From: Terriglobia bacterium | GTDB taxonomy: Bacteria; Acidobacteriota; Terriglobia; Terriglobales; Acidobacteriaceae | Direction: 5' to 3' | NCBI GenBank assembly: GCA_020073185.1 | Contig: JAIQFT010000023.1 | Coordinates: 1 to 64,000 of the forward strand | Length of the DNA stretch: 64,000 bases | Translations under genes and position numbers: made by a program | Shown here: positions 16,836 to 28,685 of the stretch, piece after piece | How positions within the stretch are numbered: the stretch's first letter is position 1 | How the letters are laid out: the number at the start of each line of letters is the position of its first letter | Notes under the pieces: model-generated | What the model saw: only the letters and a program-made list of their open reading frames with translations | Told to the model about the DNA's origin: nothing | Database searches by the model: none

Positions 16836-18011
16836 TCAACCAACTCGGTTCGAAATCGTGACCAGCGCTCGTGGCCTGCTAGCGGAGCGCAGTCTTGCCG
16901 TGCGGGAGGGCACGATCATGCCTTGGCGCGACCGTGCGGCGAATCTGGCGTGCAGCCAGGCCGGCAGCCACAGGGTCGCGGTTAACAAGATCGATGCGCT
17001 GGTACGCAACGGGACGGACAAAGGACCCACCATCCCGTAGATCATTCGTGCAAAAAAGCAAATGCACGATGACCAGGCGAACACCTGCAACGAGTGCTTG
17101 CCGAGAAACGAAAGGCTCGCGTAGGGCATTGACTTGCCGTACCTGTCCTCGAAGGAGCGCGGGATGGACCAGACGAGATAGGCCAAAGCCGCAAAATCAA
17201 TCAGCCGGAAGGGATGCAGAATGCTCCTGGCGTCGCGAGCGGTCAGATACGTCGAATACGTGTGTTGCGCGGGCATCAGCGCAAGGTGAAAGAAATCTGG
17301 GTGGCGGAACACAAAGAACAATCCCGCAACAATGGCTACCACGGCGATCGCGAATCGCGGGCGCGGCAACTTTGTTTTTCGCTGCATGACTGCCGGGAAA
17401 CTCAGCATCATGCCGCACACGAACAGTAATTGCCACGCGAGCGGGTTGAACGCGCCCATGAAATAAGGAACATTGCCGGGAAACTGCGCGATCACCCAAA
17501 TGCCCGCACTGATCGCCAGCACCATCGAGGACCGCCCGCAACTCAACTGCTTCAACAGCAGCGGAGCGACCGCAATGAACAAACAGTACATGGGCAGGAT
17601 GTCGAGTAATGCGGGTTGGAATATGAATGTGGCGCCCTGAATCCAAGCCTTCCAGGAATCCCAAGCGAACGTGGCTTCGGAATGCTCAGGTGCCATCTGA
17701 TTCGCCGCAAAAAAGATGGTGAGCAATGCAATGTGGACGAAATAGAGTAACCGAACGCGCCGTAACGCGCGCCCAGTGGACGCGTCGCTACCTTCCCTGA
17801 TCAGGTACCTGCCGTAAACCCAGGCAGTCACGGTCCCGGAAAGAAACACAAAGACTTCAGCCGCCGACACGAATCCAAAGGACTGGTATGTATACTGCCG
17901 CCAAGGGTTCGGGAGGTGATCCCAGGTCATTACGACAAGCGCCAAGCCGCGGAGAGCGTCGATGCGCGGATCGCGCTGTGACTGCGAAGGTGGGGAATCA
18001 ATCTCTGCCAT
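16836..18011 (-). CDS. opgC: OpgC-like membrane acyltransferase
   Basis: A 391-residue polytopic inner-membrane protein. Its N-terminal motif 'RDPRIDALRGLALVVMTWDHLPNP' is the diagnostic start of the OpgC family (related to acyltransferase-3), which transfers succinyl groups to periplasmic glucans. About ten membrane segments follow. The start is the ATG at 18011; the open frame continues 91 codons further but that part is low in protein character. No glucan synthase (opgG/opgH) is nearby, so the true acceptor is unknown and the function could be another periplasmic or surface glycan. The C-terminus is arginine-rich and cytoplasmic. Confidence 0.8.
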   Translation of the reverse strand: MAEIDSPPSQSQRDPRIDALRGLALVVMTWDHLPNPWRQYTYQSFGFVSAAEVFVFLSGTVTAWVYGRYLIREGSDASTGRALRRVRLLYFVHIALLTIFFAANQMAPEHSEATFAWDSWKAWIQGATFIFQPALLDILPMYCLFIAVAPLLLKQLSCGRSSMVLAISAGIWVIAQFPGNVPYFMGAFNPLAWQLLFVCGMMLSFPAVMQRKTKLPRPRFAIAVVAIVAGLFFVFRHPDFFHLALMPAQHTYSTYLTARDARSILHPFRLIDFAALAYLVWSIPRSFEDRYGKSMPYASLSFLGKHSLQVFAWSSCICFFARMIYGMVGPLSVPLRTSASILLTATLWLPAWLHARFAARSRQGMIVPSRTARLRSASRPRALVTISNRVG

Positions 18012-18329
18012 GGCAATCTTATGCACCCGTGATAGCACCTTAGTGGAAGTGTTATCCAAGTCTCTTGTGCAGTACAAATGACGCTCGTAATCGGGGTTCT
18101 GCACAAGGGTCACCACGGCGGAAAAGAGCGAAAATCGTTGCTGCCTGGTGCGCAGGGCGGAGGTGTGCTGGATCGGGGGCAGGCTCGCCTTTCCCAGGGC
18201 ACTAAGTCTTGAGGTTGCCGGACCCCGGTCTCGCCTGGGTGTGGCGAGATAGGGTGGTGATTTTCCCCTGACACACATCAACACTTGGCCAAGGGTGGGG
18301 TCTTCTTGAAACTGAAACTTGAAGCCGTT

Positions 18330-21245
<2,916 letters not shown>

Positions 21246-21345
21246 TGTAGTCGGAATCCACGCGCGCCCGGCGGAATGACGACCGGAGCGCGTTGCTCTA
21301 ACAGGCTAACATATATAGATGCGGCGGCTTGGGCGAGGAACCAGT

Positions 21346-21420
21346 TGTCGGGATTCAGGCGTCGGGAGTCAAGCTGAGTGACGTTCGGAATACCCCGAGT
21401 CCTGACTCCCGAGTTCTCTC
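21346..21420. repeat. Inverted pair around CGGGAGTCA in the secA/MFS divergent gap
   Basis: Block at 21346-21375 (ATTCAGGCGTCGGGAGTCA) and block at 21396-21420 (GAGTCCTGACTCCCGAGT) are reverse complements over most of their length with a unit of about seven bases, separated by 20 bases. Confidence 0.65.
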
Positions 21421-21469
21421 CCGGTCGACGACCGCCTGATTCTGCGCTACTCTGCACGTCTCACCACCC

Positions 21470-22723
21470 ATGCGCTCCATCCTGAGAGTCCGGCCGCTGC
21501 GGCTGGTTTTCACAGCCAACGTGATCTCCATGATGGGCAGCGGGATGAATTCCGCCGCGGTGATGTGGTTTGTTCTGCAGGCGACGCATTCCGAGGTCGC
21601 GCTCGGCATGCTGGTCGTGCTGCAGACCATTCCCTCGATGCTGATGCTTCCCTTCAGTGGCGTGATCATCGATCGCGAAGACCGCCGCCATCTGGTGATG
21701 CTGCTCGACGCGGCGCGCGCCCTCATCATCCTTACCGTCGCCTTTCTCGCGCTCACGGGACGGGTGCAGGTCTGGCACCTGTACGTCATGAACACGTTCG
21801 TCCAACTCGGCTTCTGGATGTTCTGGCCGACCATCAATGCCTTGATCCAGGAACTAACGCCTGCCGGCCAATACGTCCAGTCGAACACCTTCCTGATGGC
21901 CGGAATCCAGGGCGGATTCCTGCTCTCCGGCGCCGTCGTAGGTTTCGTCTACAACCACATCCACCTCGGCGGCGTGCTGCTGATTGATTTCTGTACTTAC
22001 CTGGTCTCGCTCGCTTGCTACTTCGGGGTTCGCAAGGGTCGGCATCTGGTGCGCCCGGCCGACGGGGGGCAGCCAGGTGCGGAGGGAGCGCTGGCGCGCT
22101 ACCTGCATGAGATGCGCGAGGGCATCCGCTATCTGCGCCCTCGACGCGACGTGCTGCTCCTGGGCTCAAGCTGGTCGTTGTACCTGGGCGCGATGATGTC
22201 CTCGACGGTGGTGATGGCGCCGCTGAGCGACCGCATCCTGCACGCCGGCGCCACCGGGTTCGGATGGATCTATGGAGGATGGGGCCTGGGCGCATTCCTC
22301 AGCGCACTGTATGTGCCCGCGCTGATGCGCGGTATCGGAGCGCGGCGCGCGCTGCAGATCGCCATGGCGGTGCTCGCCGCCGGTATCTTCGTGATCCCCT
22401 ATTCGGGCTTCGTGCCGCTTGCAGTTCTCATTTACATGACCATGGGATCGGCGCGCGGCGTGGGCGGCATTTCGATTTCCAGCAGCATGATGCACCTGGT
22501 TCCCAAGCACTTCATGGGACGCGTGCAGAACACGTTCTATTTCGCCGGTACCGCCCTGCAAATCATTCTTGCCTTATCAGCCGGAGTCATCGCGCACCGC
22601 CTGTCGCTGACCGCAGCGTTCGCGTTGCTGGGAATGGTGTACGTGCTGGCGTTTATCGGCTCGGTGTGGCCGGTACCGGCGACGAGCGGGGCAACCGAAG
22701 CCGTGGCCGCCGTGGCCGAGTAA
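21470..22723 (+). CDS. Major facilitator superfamily exporter
   Basis: A 417-residue transporter with about twelve membrane segments. The loop after the second segment, 'SGVIIDREDRRHLVML', is the MFS motif A in the form seen in the MFS_3 group of drug and siderophore exporters (EntS/macrolide-efflux type). A central cytoplasmic loop near 195-215 separates the halves. Proton-driven efflux of a small molecule is likely, the substrate being unknown. It is divergent from secA and followed by fabI on the same strand after a repeat-rich 129-base gap. Confidence 0.88.
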   Translation: MRSILRVRPLRLVFTANVISMMGSGMNSAAVMWFVLQATHSEVALGMLVVLQTIPSMLMLPFSGVIIDREDRRHLVMLLDAARALIILTVAFLALTGRVQVWHLYVMNTFVQLGFWMFWPTINALIQELTPAGQYVQSNTFLMAGIQGGFLLSGAVVGFVYNHIHLGGVLLIDFCTYLVSLACYFGVRKGRHLVRPADGGQPGAEGALARYLHEMREGIRYLRPRRDVLLLGSSWSLYLGAMMSSTVVMAPLSDRILHAGATGFGWIYGGWGLGAFLSALYVPALMRGIGARRALQIAMAVLAAGIFVIPYSGFVPLAVLIYMTMGSARGVGGISISSSMMHLVPKHFMGRVQNTFYFAGTALQIILALSAGVIAHRLSLTAAFALLGMVYVLAFIGSVWPVPATSGATEAVAAVAE

Positions 22724-22728
22724 CGCCA

Positions 22729-22850
22729 TCGACCATCGGCGTTCTCACCTGTTATTCTCTTGAGTTTCACGCTTGTCCGTCGTTCGCCGTTGGTCGTTAG
22801 TCGTTCGCAAGTCCGATCAATTGGCCATCGACCATCGACCAACGTCGGTT
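22729..22850. repeat. Mixed heptads (GTCGTTN and ATCGACC) upstream of fabI
   Basis: A GTCGTT-type block at about 22772-22808 is followed by ATCGACC units at 22824-22845 that read as its partial reverse complement (CGTTGGTCG against CGACCAACG). The block ends eight bases before the fabI ATG. Confidence 0.65.
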
Positions 22851-22852
22851 CT

Positions 22853-23623
22853 ATGACAGCTCTGCTCGAAGGACGTACCGCAGTTGTCTTCGGAGTCGCC
22901 AACAAGCGCAGCATCGCCTGGGCCATCGCGCAGCAATTGCATGGCGCCGGCGCGCGCCTGGCACTCACCTATCAGAACGAGCGGCTTGCGCTTGAATCCA
23001 AGGACTTGGTCGAGTCGCTCCTCGGCGCCGAGGGCTTTCAGTGCGACGTATCCAACGACGCCGAGGTCACGCGTCTCTTCGAGCAATTGAAGGAGCGCTA
23101 CGGGAAACTCGACGTCCTGGTGCACAGCATCGCCTTTGCCCCCGCCGCCGAACTCAGCCGGCCCTTCGTCGAGACTTCCCGCGAGGGCTTCCGCATTGCG
23201 CACGACGTCAGCGTATATTCGCTGATCGCGCTCGCCCGCGGCGCCGCCCCGCTGATGGCCGACGGCGGCAGCATCATGACCCTTACCTACTACGGCGCGG
23301 AGAAAGTCGTGCCCAACTACAACGTCATGGGCGTGGCAAAAGCCGCTCTGGAAGCCACCGTCCGCTACCTCGCGGCCGATCTCGGCAAGCAGAAAGTGCG
23401 CGTGAATGCCATTTCCGCAGGGCCCATCAAGACGCTGGCCGCGCGCGGCATTGCCGGCTTCGGCGACATGTTGAAAGGCCACGTCGAGCGCGCCCCGTTG
23501 CAACGCAACGTTGAAGCCGAAGAGGTGGGCAGGGCAGCGCTGTTTCTCGCTTCGGATCTGTCCACGGGCGTGACCGGAGAGACGATCTACGTGGACTGCG
23601 GGTATAACATCATGGGCTTCTGA
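22853..23623 (+). CDS. fabI: Enoyl-[acyl-carrier-protein] reductase (NADH) FabI
   Basis: A 256-residue short-chain dehydrogenase/reductase that carries out the last step of each fatty-acid elongation cycle. The nucleotide motif is the FabI form 'VVFGVANKRSIAWAIAQQL', and the catalytic pair is Y156 and K163 in 'YNVMGVAK', with Y147 in 'LTYYGAEK' also conserved. The C-terminus 'VTGETIYVDCGYNIMGF' is typical. These features separate it from FabG. The start at 22853 is set by the family N-terminus; the frame is open upstream through repeat DNA. FabI is the target of triclosan-type inhibitors in other bacteria. Confidence 0.95.
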   Translation: MTALLEGRTAVVFGVANKRSIAWAIAQQLHGAGARLALTYQNERLALESKDLVESLLGAEGFQCDVSNDAEVTRLFEQLKERYGKLDVLVHSIAFAPAAELSRPFVETSREGFRIAHDVSVYSLIALARGAAPLMADGGSIMTLTYYGAEKVVPNYNVMGVAKAALEATVRYLAADLGKQKVRVNAISAGPIKTLAARGIAGFGDMLKGHVERAPLQRNVEAEEVGRAALFLASDLSTGVTGETIYVDCGYNIMGF

Positions 23624-23645
23624 TGGGGTAACCTGATCCAGCGCG

Positions 23646-24077
23646 CTACAAGCCGCTGACCCGAATCCGTCGCTCGTTCTCACCCAAGCGCCGGAATCGA
23701 ATTTCGACGTGCCGCTCGCGTTCGAAGCGCGCGAACTTCTCGCCCCACTCGATCAGCAGGACGTTGGAATTGCCATACAGATCGTCAATGCCCAGGGTTT
23801 CCAGTTCACGATCGGTGTCGATGCGGTACAGGTCAATATGAAACACGTTGACCGACGGCCCGCGATATTCGCGGATCAGCGCGAAAGTCGGGCTGGTGAC
23901 GTCGTCCTGCGACGCTGCCTGGAAACCTTCGGCGATTCCCTTGACCAGCGTCGTCTTTCCTGTGCCCAGTTCGCCGCGCAGCACCACCAGTTGAGGCGGC
24001 TTCAACTCGCGCGCAAGCTGGTGCCCCAACTGGATGGTCTCTTCCGCGGAGTGAGTAGTAAATTCGCCGGTCGCCAT
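23646..24077 (-). CDS. tsaE: tRNA threonylcarbamoyladenosine biosynthesis ATPase TsaE
   Basis: A 143-residue cytoplasmic ATPase needed with TsaB, TsaC and TsaD for the t6A modification at position 37 of ANN-decoding tRNAs. Walker A GELGTGKTT (35-43) and the family motif 'VTSPTFALIREY' followed by 'VFHIDLYRI' and 'LIEWGEKF' are intact. Length is typical. Transcribed toward fabI (convergent). The next gene upstream on the same strand encodes the NAD(P)HX repair enzyme, a common neighbour of tsaE in many bacteria. Confidence 0.95.
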   Translation of the reverse strand: MATGEFTTHSAEETIQLGHQLARELKPPQLVVLRGELGTGKTTLVKGIAEGFQAASQDDVTSPTFALIREYRGPSVNVFHIDLYRIDTDRELETLGIDDLYGNSNVLLIEWGEKFARFERERHVEIRFRRLGENERRIRVSGL

Positions 24078-24120
24078 TGTCCGTAGTCTCCTGGATTACC
24101 AGGGAGGCAGCAGAGTTTGC

Positions 24121-24198
24121 AGTTTGTAATTGGTAATTTGAAAAGTAAAAACCTGTCTTGTGGTCAGCGCAAATTACAAATTACCAATCTTGGTAAGT
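24121..24198. repeat. Inverted pair of TTGGTAATTTG-type repeats
   Basis: Arm 24121-24140 (TTTGTAATTGGTAATTTG) and arm 24169-24198, whose reverse complement reads ATTGGTAATTTGTAATTTG. A 28-base spacer separates them. The right arm reaches the stop codon of nnr. Confidence 0.8.
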
Positions 24199-25799
24199 TA
24201 CGCCTGCCGGCCGCCGCCATGCTGAATGGCGACAAAGGGATCGCGTTCCAGCCAGTCTTTGGTGACGCCGTCAACGATGGCCGTGTTCAGGATGTCGGTC
24301 GCGGTCAGCCACTGCTCCGACCATACCCTGGCGGCGCGATCCCCCGCGTACCCGTGCAGCCACACCGCCGCGCACACCGCGCGTACCAGGTCATCCGGAA
24401 ACTGCGCGATCATGCCCGCGATCAAGCCGGTGAGCACGTCGCCGGTGCCTCCGGTCGCCATGCCGGGATTGCCCGTCATGTTGACCCATACGTGACCATC
24501 CGGCTCGGCGATCAGGGTGCGATGTCCCTTGAGCACCACAACGCAATGATGATCGCGCGCGAAGGAACGTGCCACGCCGATGCGGTCCCGCTGAACCAGC
24601 TTGGTGGAAAGCCCCGTCAGGCGCGCCATTTCGCCGGGATGGGGCGTCAGCACCAGCGGCCGCTTGCTCCCCTCCAACTTCTCCGCTCGGCCCTCGAACG
24701 CGTTCAGCCCGTCGGCGTCAAGCACCAGCGGCTGCGGGTATTTGTCCACGATGGCGCGGATGAACTGCACGGTGTCCGCCTGCCGCGAAATTCCCGGTCC
24801 CAGGGCGAGAACGGTTTTGCCTTCCACCATCGAATCGAGGCGTCCGTAATCCACCGCCGCGAGTGAAATCGATCCCGCCTCGGTTTCCGGCAAAGGCTCG
24901 GTCATCAATTCGGCGGCGAAACCGGCAACCATGGGCAGCACCGACCGCGGCGTCGCCACCGTGGAAAGCCCTGCTCCGGCGCGCAAAGCTGCCATGCCGG
25001 CCATGGCCGCCGCGCCGGATTTTCCCAACGAGCCGCCGATGGTCAGCACGTGTCCGAAGCTGCCCTTGTTCGCATCCGGCGCGCGCAGGGCAAAACAGGA
25101 TCCAATGTCGTTCCACGCGATGACCTCCAGGCTCAGCGTGGACTGGATCGCCTCCCGCGGAGAGCCAATCTGCCCGACCACGATTTCGCCGCGCGTCAGA
25201 TCGGCAAAGACGTGTGCCGGACGGGGCGCGGTGAAGGTGACAATGGCGTCGGCGCGGCAGCGCAGGTGCGGCTCCGGAGCGAACGCATCGGCGCCGGCGC
25301 CGGAAGGAATGTCCACCGCGAACACCGGAACCGGGAGTGAATTGATCAGCTTGATCGCGCTCGCGATCAGCCCGGAAACCGGCGGCTTGAAGCCCGTCCC
25401 GAGAATCGCATCCAGAATGAGATCGGCATCACGCAGCGCACTTGCGGGCGAGCGTTCACCGCTCATCAATTCTTCTTCGCTGGCGATCGTGACCGGCGTA
25501 ACCGGCAGTTTCTTAAGCATTGCCGCCGCGTCGCCCTTCACCTCCGCAGGACTTCCCAGCAGAAGGACGTCCACCTTTTTCCCAACCTCGTGCAGCTTGC
25601 GGGCCGCCACGAATCCGTCGCCGCCGTTGTTTCCTCTTCCGCAAACGATGCAGATTCGCTCCGCGCGCTGGTAGCGCCGCAACACGTATTCCGCCACGTG
25701 CGTTCCCGCGTTCTCCATCAGCGTAAGGGACGGCACGCCGTGGCGCTCGCTGGTGAGGCGGTCAATCTGGCGCATTTCCTCGGTAGTGGTGACCTTCAT
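24198..25799 (-). CDS. nnr: Bifunctional NAD(P)HX epimerase/dehydratase
   Basis: A 533-residue fusion that repairs hydrated NAD(P)H. The N-terminal YjeF_N domain (about 1-215; 'MRQIDRLTSERHGVPSLTLMENAG', 'CGRGNNGGDGFVAARKL') is the R/S epimerase. The C-terminal ribokinase-like domain (about 230-520) is the ADP/ATP-dependent (S)-NAD(P)HX dehydratase, with 'LTPHPGEMARL' and the signature 'NPGMATGGTGDVLTG'. I prefer the ATG at 25799 to a GTG three codons upstream. Its stop overlaps a repeat arm; tsaE follows. Confidence 0.94.
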   Translation of the reverse strand: MKVTTTEEMRQIDRLTSERHGVPSLTLMENAGTHVAEYVLRRYQRAERICIVCGRGNNGGDGFVAARKLHEVGKKVDVLLLGSPAEVKGDAAAMLKKLPVTPVTIASEEELMSGERSPASALRDADLILDAILGTGFKPPVSGLIASAIKLINSLPVPVFAVDIPSGAGADAFAPEPHLRCRADAIVTFTAPRPAHVFADLTRGEIVVGQIGSPREAIQSTLSLEVIAWNDIGSCFALRAPDANKGSFGHVLTIGGSLGKSGAAAMAGMAALRAGAGLSTVATPRSVLPMVAGFAAELMTEPLPETEAGSISLAAVDYGRLDSMVEGKTVLALGPGISRQADTVQFIRAIVDKYPQPLVLDADGLNAFEGRAEKLEGSKRPLVLTPHPGEMARLTGLSTKLVQRDRIGVARSFARDHHCVVVLKGHRTLIAEPDGHVWVNMTGNPGMATGGTGDVLTGLIAGMIAQFPDDLVRAVCAAVWLHGYAGDRAARVWSEQWLTATDILNTAIVDGVTKDWLERDPFVAIQHGGGRQA

Positions 25800-25812
25800 A
25801 GGACGCACTTAG

Positions 25813-25915
25813 GAATTGAGAATTAGGAATCAAGATTTAAGAAGTCAGAATTAAGAATGGATGAAGCACATCATCGATTCTGGGTTCTTCATTCTGACTT
25901 CTTCATTCTTCATCC
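25813..25915. repeat. Inverted pair of GAATTAA heptad blocks
   Basis: Seven consecutive units of exactly seven bases (GAATTGA, GAATTAG, GAATCAA and so on) occupy 25813-25861. A reverse-complement block (TTCATTC, TGACTTC units) lies at 25876-25915. Both arms share a GAAGTCAGAAT core. The clearest example of the period-7 pattern. Confidence 0.85.
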
Positions 25916-25943
25916 CTCTGCGTTCATTTGCGTTGATCTGCGG

Positions 25944-26942
25944 CTAAGCATTGATTCCCGCTGCTTCTTCCAATTTGCGCAATCCCGCCGCTTCGCCCAT
26001 GGCGATCAGCGTATCGCCCGCCTCGATGCGCTCGTCGGGAGCGGGATTGAAGCGCATGGAGCCGGCGCGTTTGATGGCTAGCACGATGATGCCCGTATCG
26101 TGGCGCATCTTCGACGACCGGAAGGTCTGGCCGACGTAGCGCGAGCCGAGTCGCACCTCGATCTCGGCGATCTCCAAGTCCACGCCAAGCCTTACTGTGG
26201 CCGAGTCGATGAAATCGAGCACATGCGGCCGCAGGAATGACTGCGCGATCCTGTGCCCGGCGAAGTGGTACGGCGAGATCACGGAGTCGGCGCCCGCGGT
26301 CTTCAGGTGCTTCTCGGCGTCTTCCTCGCTGGCGCGCGCGATGATCTTCAGCTTCGGGTTGAGCCCGCGTGCGGTCAGCACGATGTAGATGTTAGTGGCG
26401 TCGGTGGTGGTGGCCGCCACCAACCCGTGGGCGCGCTCGATATGCGCCTGGCGAAGCGCTGCCTCCTGGGTGGCGTCGCCCCTGATCACCAGCCACTCCG
26501 GCGGTAGCCGCTCCATCTTGACGGCGGTACTTTCAATGATGACGAACGGCACCGGCTCGTGCGCCAACTCGCGCGCCGTGCTGCGCCCAACGCGTCCTGC
26601 GCCACAGACAATGAAGTGACCGTCGAGGCGGTCGATCTCGCGTTCCATGCGCCGCCTTCCGAAGAATTGCGTAAGCTCGAATTCTAACAAAGCCTGCGCC
26701 ACCACCCCGATCAGTAAGAACACCAGCCCGACGCCGATGATGATCACGAAGACGTTGTAGATCTGGCCGGCATGCGACAGGGGATGGACTTCGCTGTAGC
26801 CGATGGTAGTGACCGTGATCAACACCATGTAGAAACTGTCGAACCACGGCCAGCCCTCGATGAGGTGGAAGCCAATCGTGCCCAGCAGGAACAGCACCAG
26901 CAGCGCTAGCGCGACCAACTGCAGATTGCGAATCGCTTTCAA
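25944..26942 (-). CDS. Potassium-channel-like protein with TrkA N and C domains
   Basis: A 332-residue protein in the form of a ligand-gated two-segment channel subunit. Two membrane helices (about 8-25 and 68-92) flank a pore loop with the selectivity filter 'TTIGYSE'. The cytoplasmic part is an RCK/TrkA-N domain with the Rossmann motif 'FIVCGAGRVGRSTARELA', then a TrkA-C domain (about 245-330). Probably a potassium channel gated by nucleotide or Ca2+. I use TTG 26942 as start because GGAG lies seven bases upstream and the residues beyond it come from heptad-repeat DNA; an upstream TTG at 27032 is less likely. Confidence 0.85.
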   Translation of the reverse strand: MKAIRNLQLVALALLVLFLLGTIGFHLIEGWPWFDSFYMVLITVTTIGYSEVHPLSHAGQIYNVFVIIIGVGLVFLLIGVVAQALLEFELTQFFGRRRMEREIDRLDGHFIVCGAGRVGRSTARELAHEPVPFVIIESTAVKMERLPPEWLVIRGDATQEAALRQAHIERAHGLVAATTTDATNIYIVLTARGLNPKLKIIARASEEDAEKHLKTAGADSVISPYHFAGHRIAQSFLRPHVLDFIDSATVRLGVDLEIAEIEVRLGSRYVGQTFRSSKMRHDTGIIVLAIKRAGSMRFNPAPDERIEAGDTLIAMGEAAGLRKLEEAAGINA

Positions 26943-27034
26943 GAACAGGCTCCAGGCTCTTGGCTCCGGACGGCAGGCGGCTGCTGAGTGTAAAACAAAA
27001 AGCGGCGCCCGGGCTGTGATTCCGGCAAACAACG

Positions 27035-27058
27035 AGCCCCTCGCGATCGCGAGGGGCT
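27035..27058 (-). terminator. Perfect 24-base palindrome between APC permease and channel genes
   Basis: Arms AGCCCCTCGCGA and TCGCGAGGGGCT are perfect complements with no loop, 25 bases past the stop of the upstream permease on the minus strand. No U-run follows. Likely transcript-end hairpin, possibly in both directions. Confidence 0.6.
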
Positions 27059-27083
27059 GGTTGCAAGCAGTGGAGGGAGAAAC

Positions 27084-28655
27084 TCAGTCGGCCATTACCG
27101 TCGGCGGTTTGCTGACAGGTTCGCGCCTCGCCAACTGCACGCGGCTGTGATGGCGACCGTAGAAGAAGTACACGGCCATGCCGATCACCAGCCAGATCAC
27201 CAGCCGGAGCCAAGTGTCCCCGGGCAGACTGACCATCATCAGGCCGGAAACGACGATCCCCATGATAGGCGTGAACGGCACCCAAGGCGTCTTGAATGGC
27301 CGATGGATCTCGGGCCGCCTGCGTCGCATCAGCCACACGCCGGCGCAGACGATGACGAAGGCGAGCAGAGTGCCGATGGAGACCAGTTCGCCGAGAATCC
27401 CGATCGGGATCAGCGAGGCGAAGATCGCCACGAAAATTCCTACCGTGATCGACGAAATGTAAGGCGTGCGAAAGCGTGGGTGAACGCGGCCCGCCCATTC
27501 GGGCAGCAGACCGTCACGCGACATGGAGAAGAACACGCGCGATTGGCCGAGCAACATCACCAGCATCACTGAGCCGAGTCCGGCGATGGCGCCCAGCTTC
27601 ACCAGCAGCGAGCCCCAGCGCACGCCGGTGGCGTCGATGCCAACCGCAACCGGATCCGGAACGTTGAGTGCCTTGTAGGAAACCACGCCTGTCAGCAGGC
27701 CGGAAACCAGGATGTAGAGGATAGTGCAGATGACCAGCGAGCCGAGAATGCCGATGGGCATATCGCGCTTCGGTTGCTTCGCCTCCTGGGCGGCGGTTGA
27801 AACCGCGTCAAATCCGATGTAGGCGAAGAAAATCACGGCAGCGCCGCGCGCCACCCCCGACCAGCCGTATTGTCCGAATTTGCCTGTATTGGGCGGAATA
27901 AACGGATGCCAATTCGTGGTAGCGAGCGACGGGTTCTTCGTCACGAACGCAGCCGCGATGCCGATGAACACGAGCACGATCGAAACCTTAATGATCACGA
28001 CCGCCGAGTTGAAGTTCGCCGATTCCTGGATGCCAATCACCAGAATTACAGTCACCAGGCAGATGGCGACGAACGCCACCAGGTTGAAGCTCCCGGTGAT
28101 ATGTGGCAAGGAGCCGGAGGCTACACCCGCCTTCTCCAGTGCCGGCTGGATGGTCGCCAGTCGTTCCCAGCGGCCGTGGTAGAGCACCATTTCTGTACCG
28201 GGAGTAGCGGTCAGCGACGGGGGAAGGTGGATGCCCCAGTCCTGCAGCAGGCTGTTGACGTAGCCGCTCCAGCCGGACGCCACGGTGGCTGCGCCGAAGG
28301 CGTATTCCAGGATCAGGTCCCAGCCGATGATCCAGGCAAAGATCTCGCCCAGGGTGGCGTAGCCATAGGTGTAGGCGGAGCCGGCGATCGGAATCAGCGA
28401 GGCAAATTCCGAGTAGCACAAGCCGGCAAAGGCGCACGCAATTCCCGCCAGAATGAATGACAGGACAATCGCCGGGCCGGCGTACTGCGCAGCGGCGGCG
28501 CCGGTGAGCACAAAAATTCCCGCGCCGATGATGGCGCCAATGCCGAGAGTGATCAGGTTCACCGGGCCGAGGGCGCGCTTCAGCGCGTGCTCGCCCGTTT
28601 CCCCCGCCTCGGTCAGAATCATGTCGAGTGGTTTTGTTGCCAGCAAATCAGACAT
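27084..28655 (-). CDS. APC-family amino-acid permease (CAT-like)
   Basis: A 523-residue transporter with about twelve membrane segments. The first helix motif 'LGPVNLITLGIGAIIGAGIFVLTG' carries the GAIIGAGIF signature of amino acid-polyamine-organocation permeases; the sequence is closest in style to the cationic amino-acid transporter (YfnA-like) group. A large loop near 150-185 lies between helices four and five. Substrate not predictable beyond amino acid. It is 30 bases downstream of a second APC-family gene on the same strand, so the two are probably co-transcribed. Confidence 0.9.
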   Translation of the reverse strand: MSDLLATKPLDMILTEAGETGEHALKRALGPVNLITLGIGAIIGAGIFVLTGAAAAQYAGPAIVLSFILAGIACAFAGLCYSEFASLIPIAGSAYTYGYATLGEIFAWIIGWDLILEYAFGAATVASGWSGYVNSLLQDWGIHLPPSLTATPGTEMVLYHGRWERLATIQPALEKAGVASGSLPHITGSFNLVAFVAICLVTVILVIGIQESANFNSAVVIIKVSIVLVFIGIAAAFVTKNPSLATTNWHPFIPPNTGKFGQYGWSGVARGAAVIFFAYIGFDAVSTAAQEAKQPKRDMPIGILGSLVICTILYILVSGLLTGVVSYKALNVPDPVAVGIDATGVRWGSLLVKLGAIAGLGSVMLVMLLGQSRVFFSMSRDGLLPEWAGRVHPRFRTPYISSITVGIFVAIFASLIPIGILGELVSIGTLLAFVIVCAGVWLMRRRRPEIHRPFKTPWVPFTPIMGIVVSGLMMVSLPGDTWLRLVIWLVIGMAVYFFYGRHHSRVQLARREPVSKPPTVMAD

Positions 28656-28685
28656 GCCGTTTGTAGATCTCCTTCGACCTCTGTT

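Noticed and set aside
25813-25861. CRISPR-like array
   Set aside because: Unit length of seven with no spacers; tandem heptads are not a CRISPR array.
27035-27058. Palindrome as an operator of the channel gene
   Set aside because: Its location right after the permease stop and GC-rich perfect stem fit a transcript-end hairpin better.
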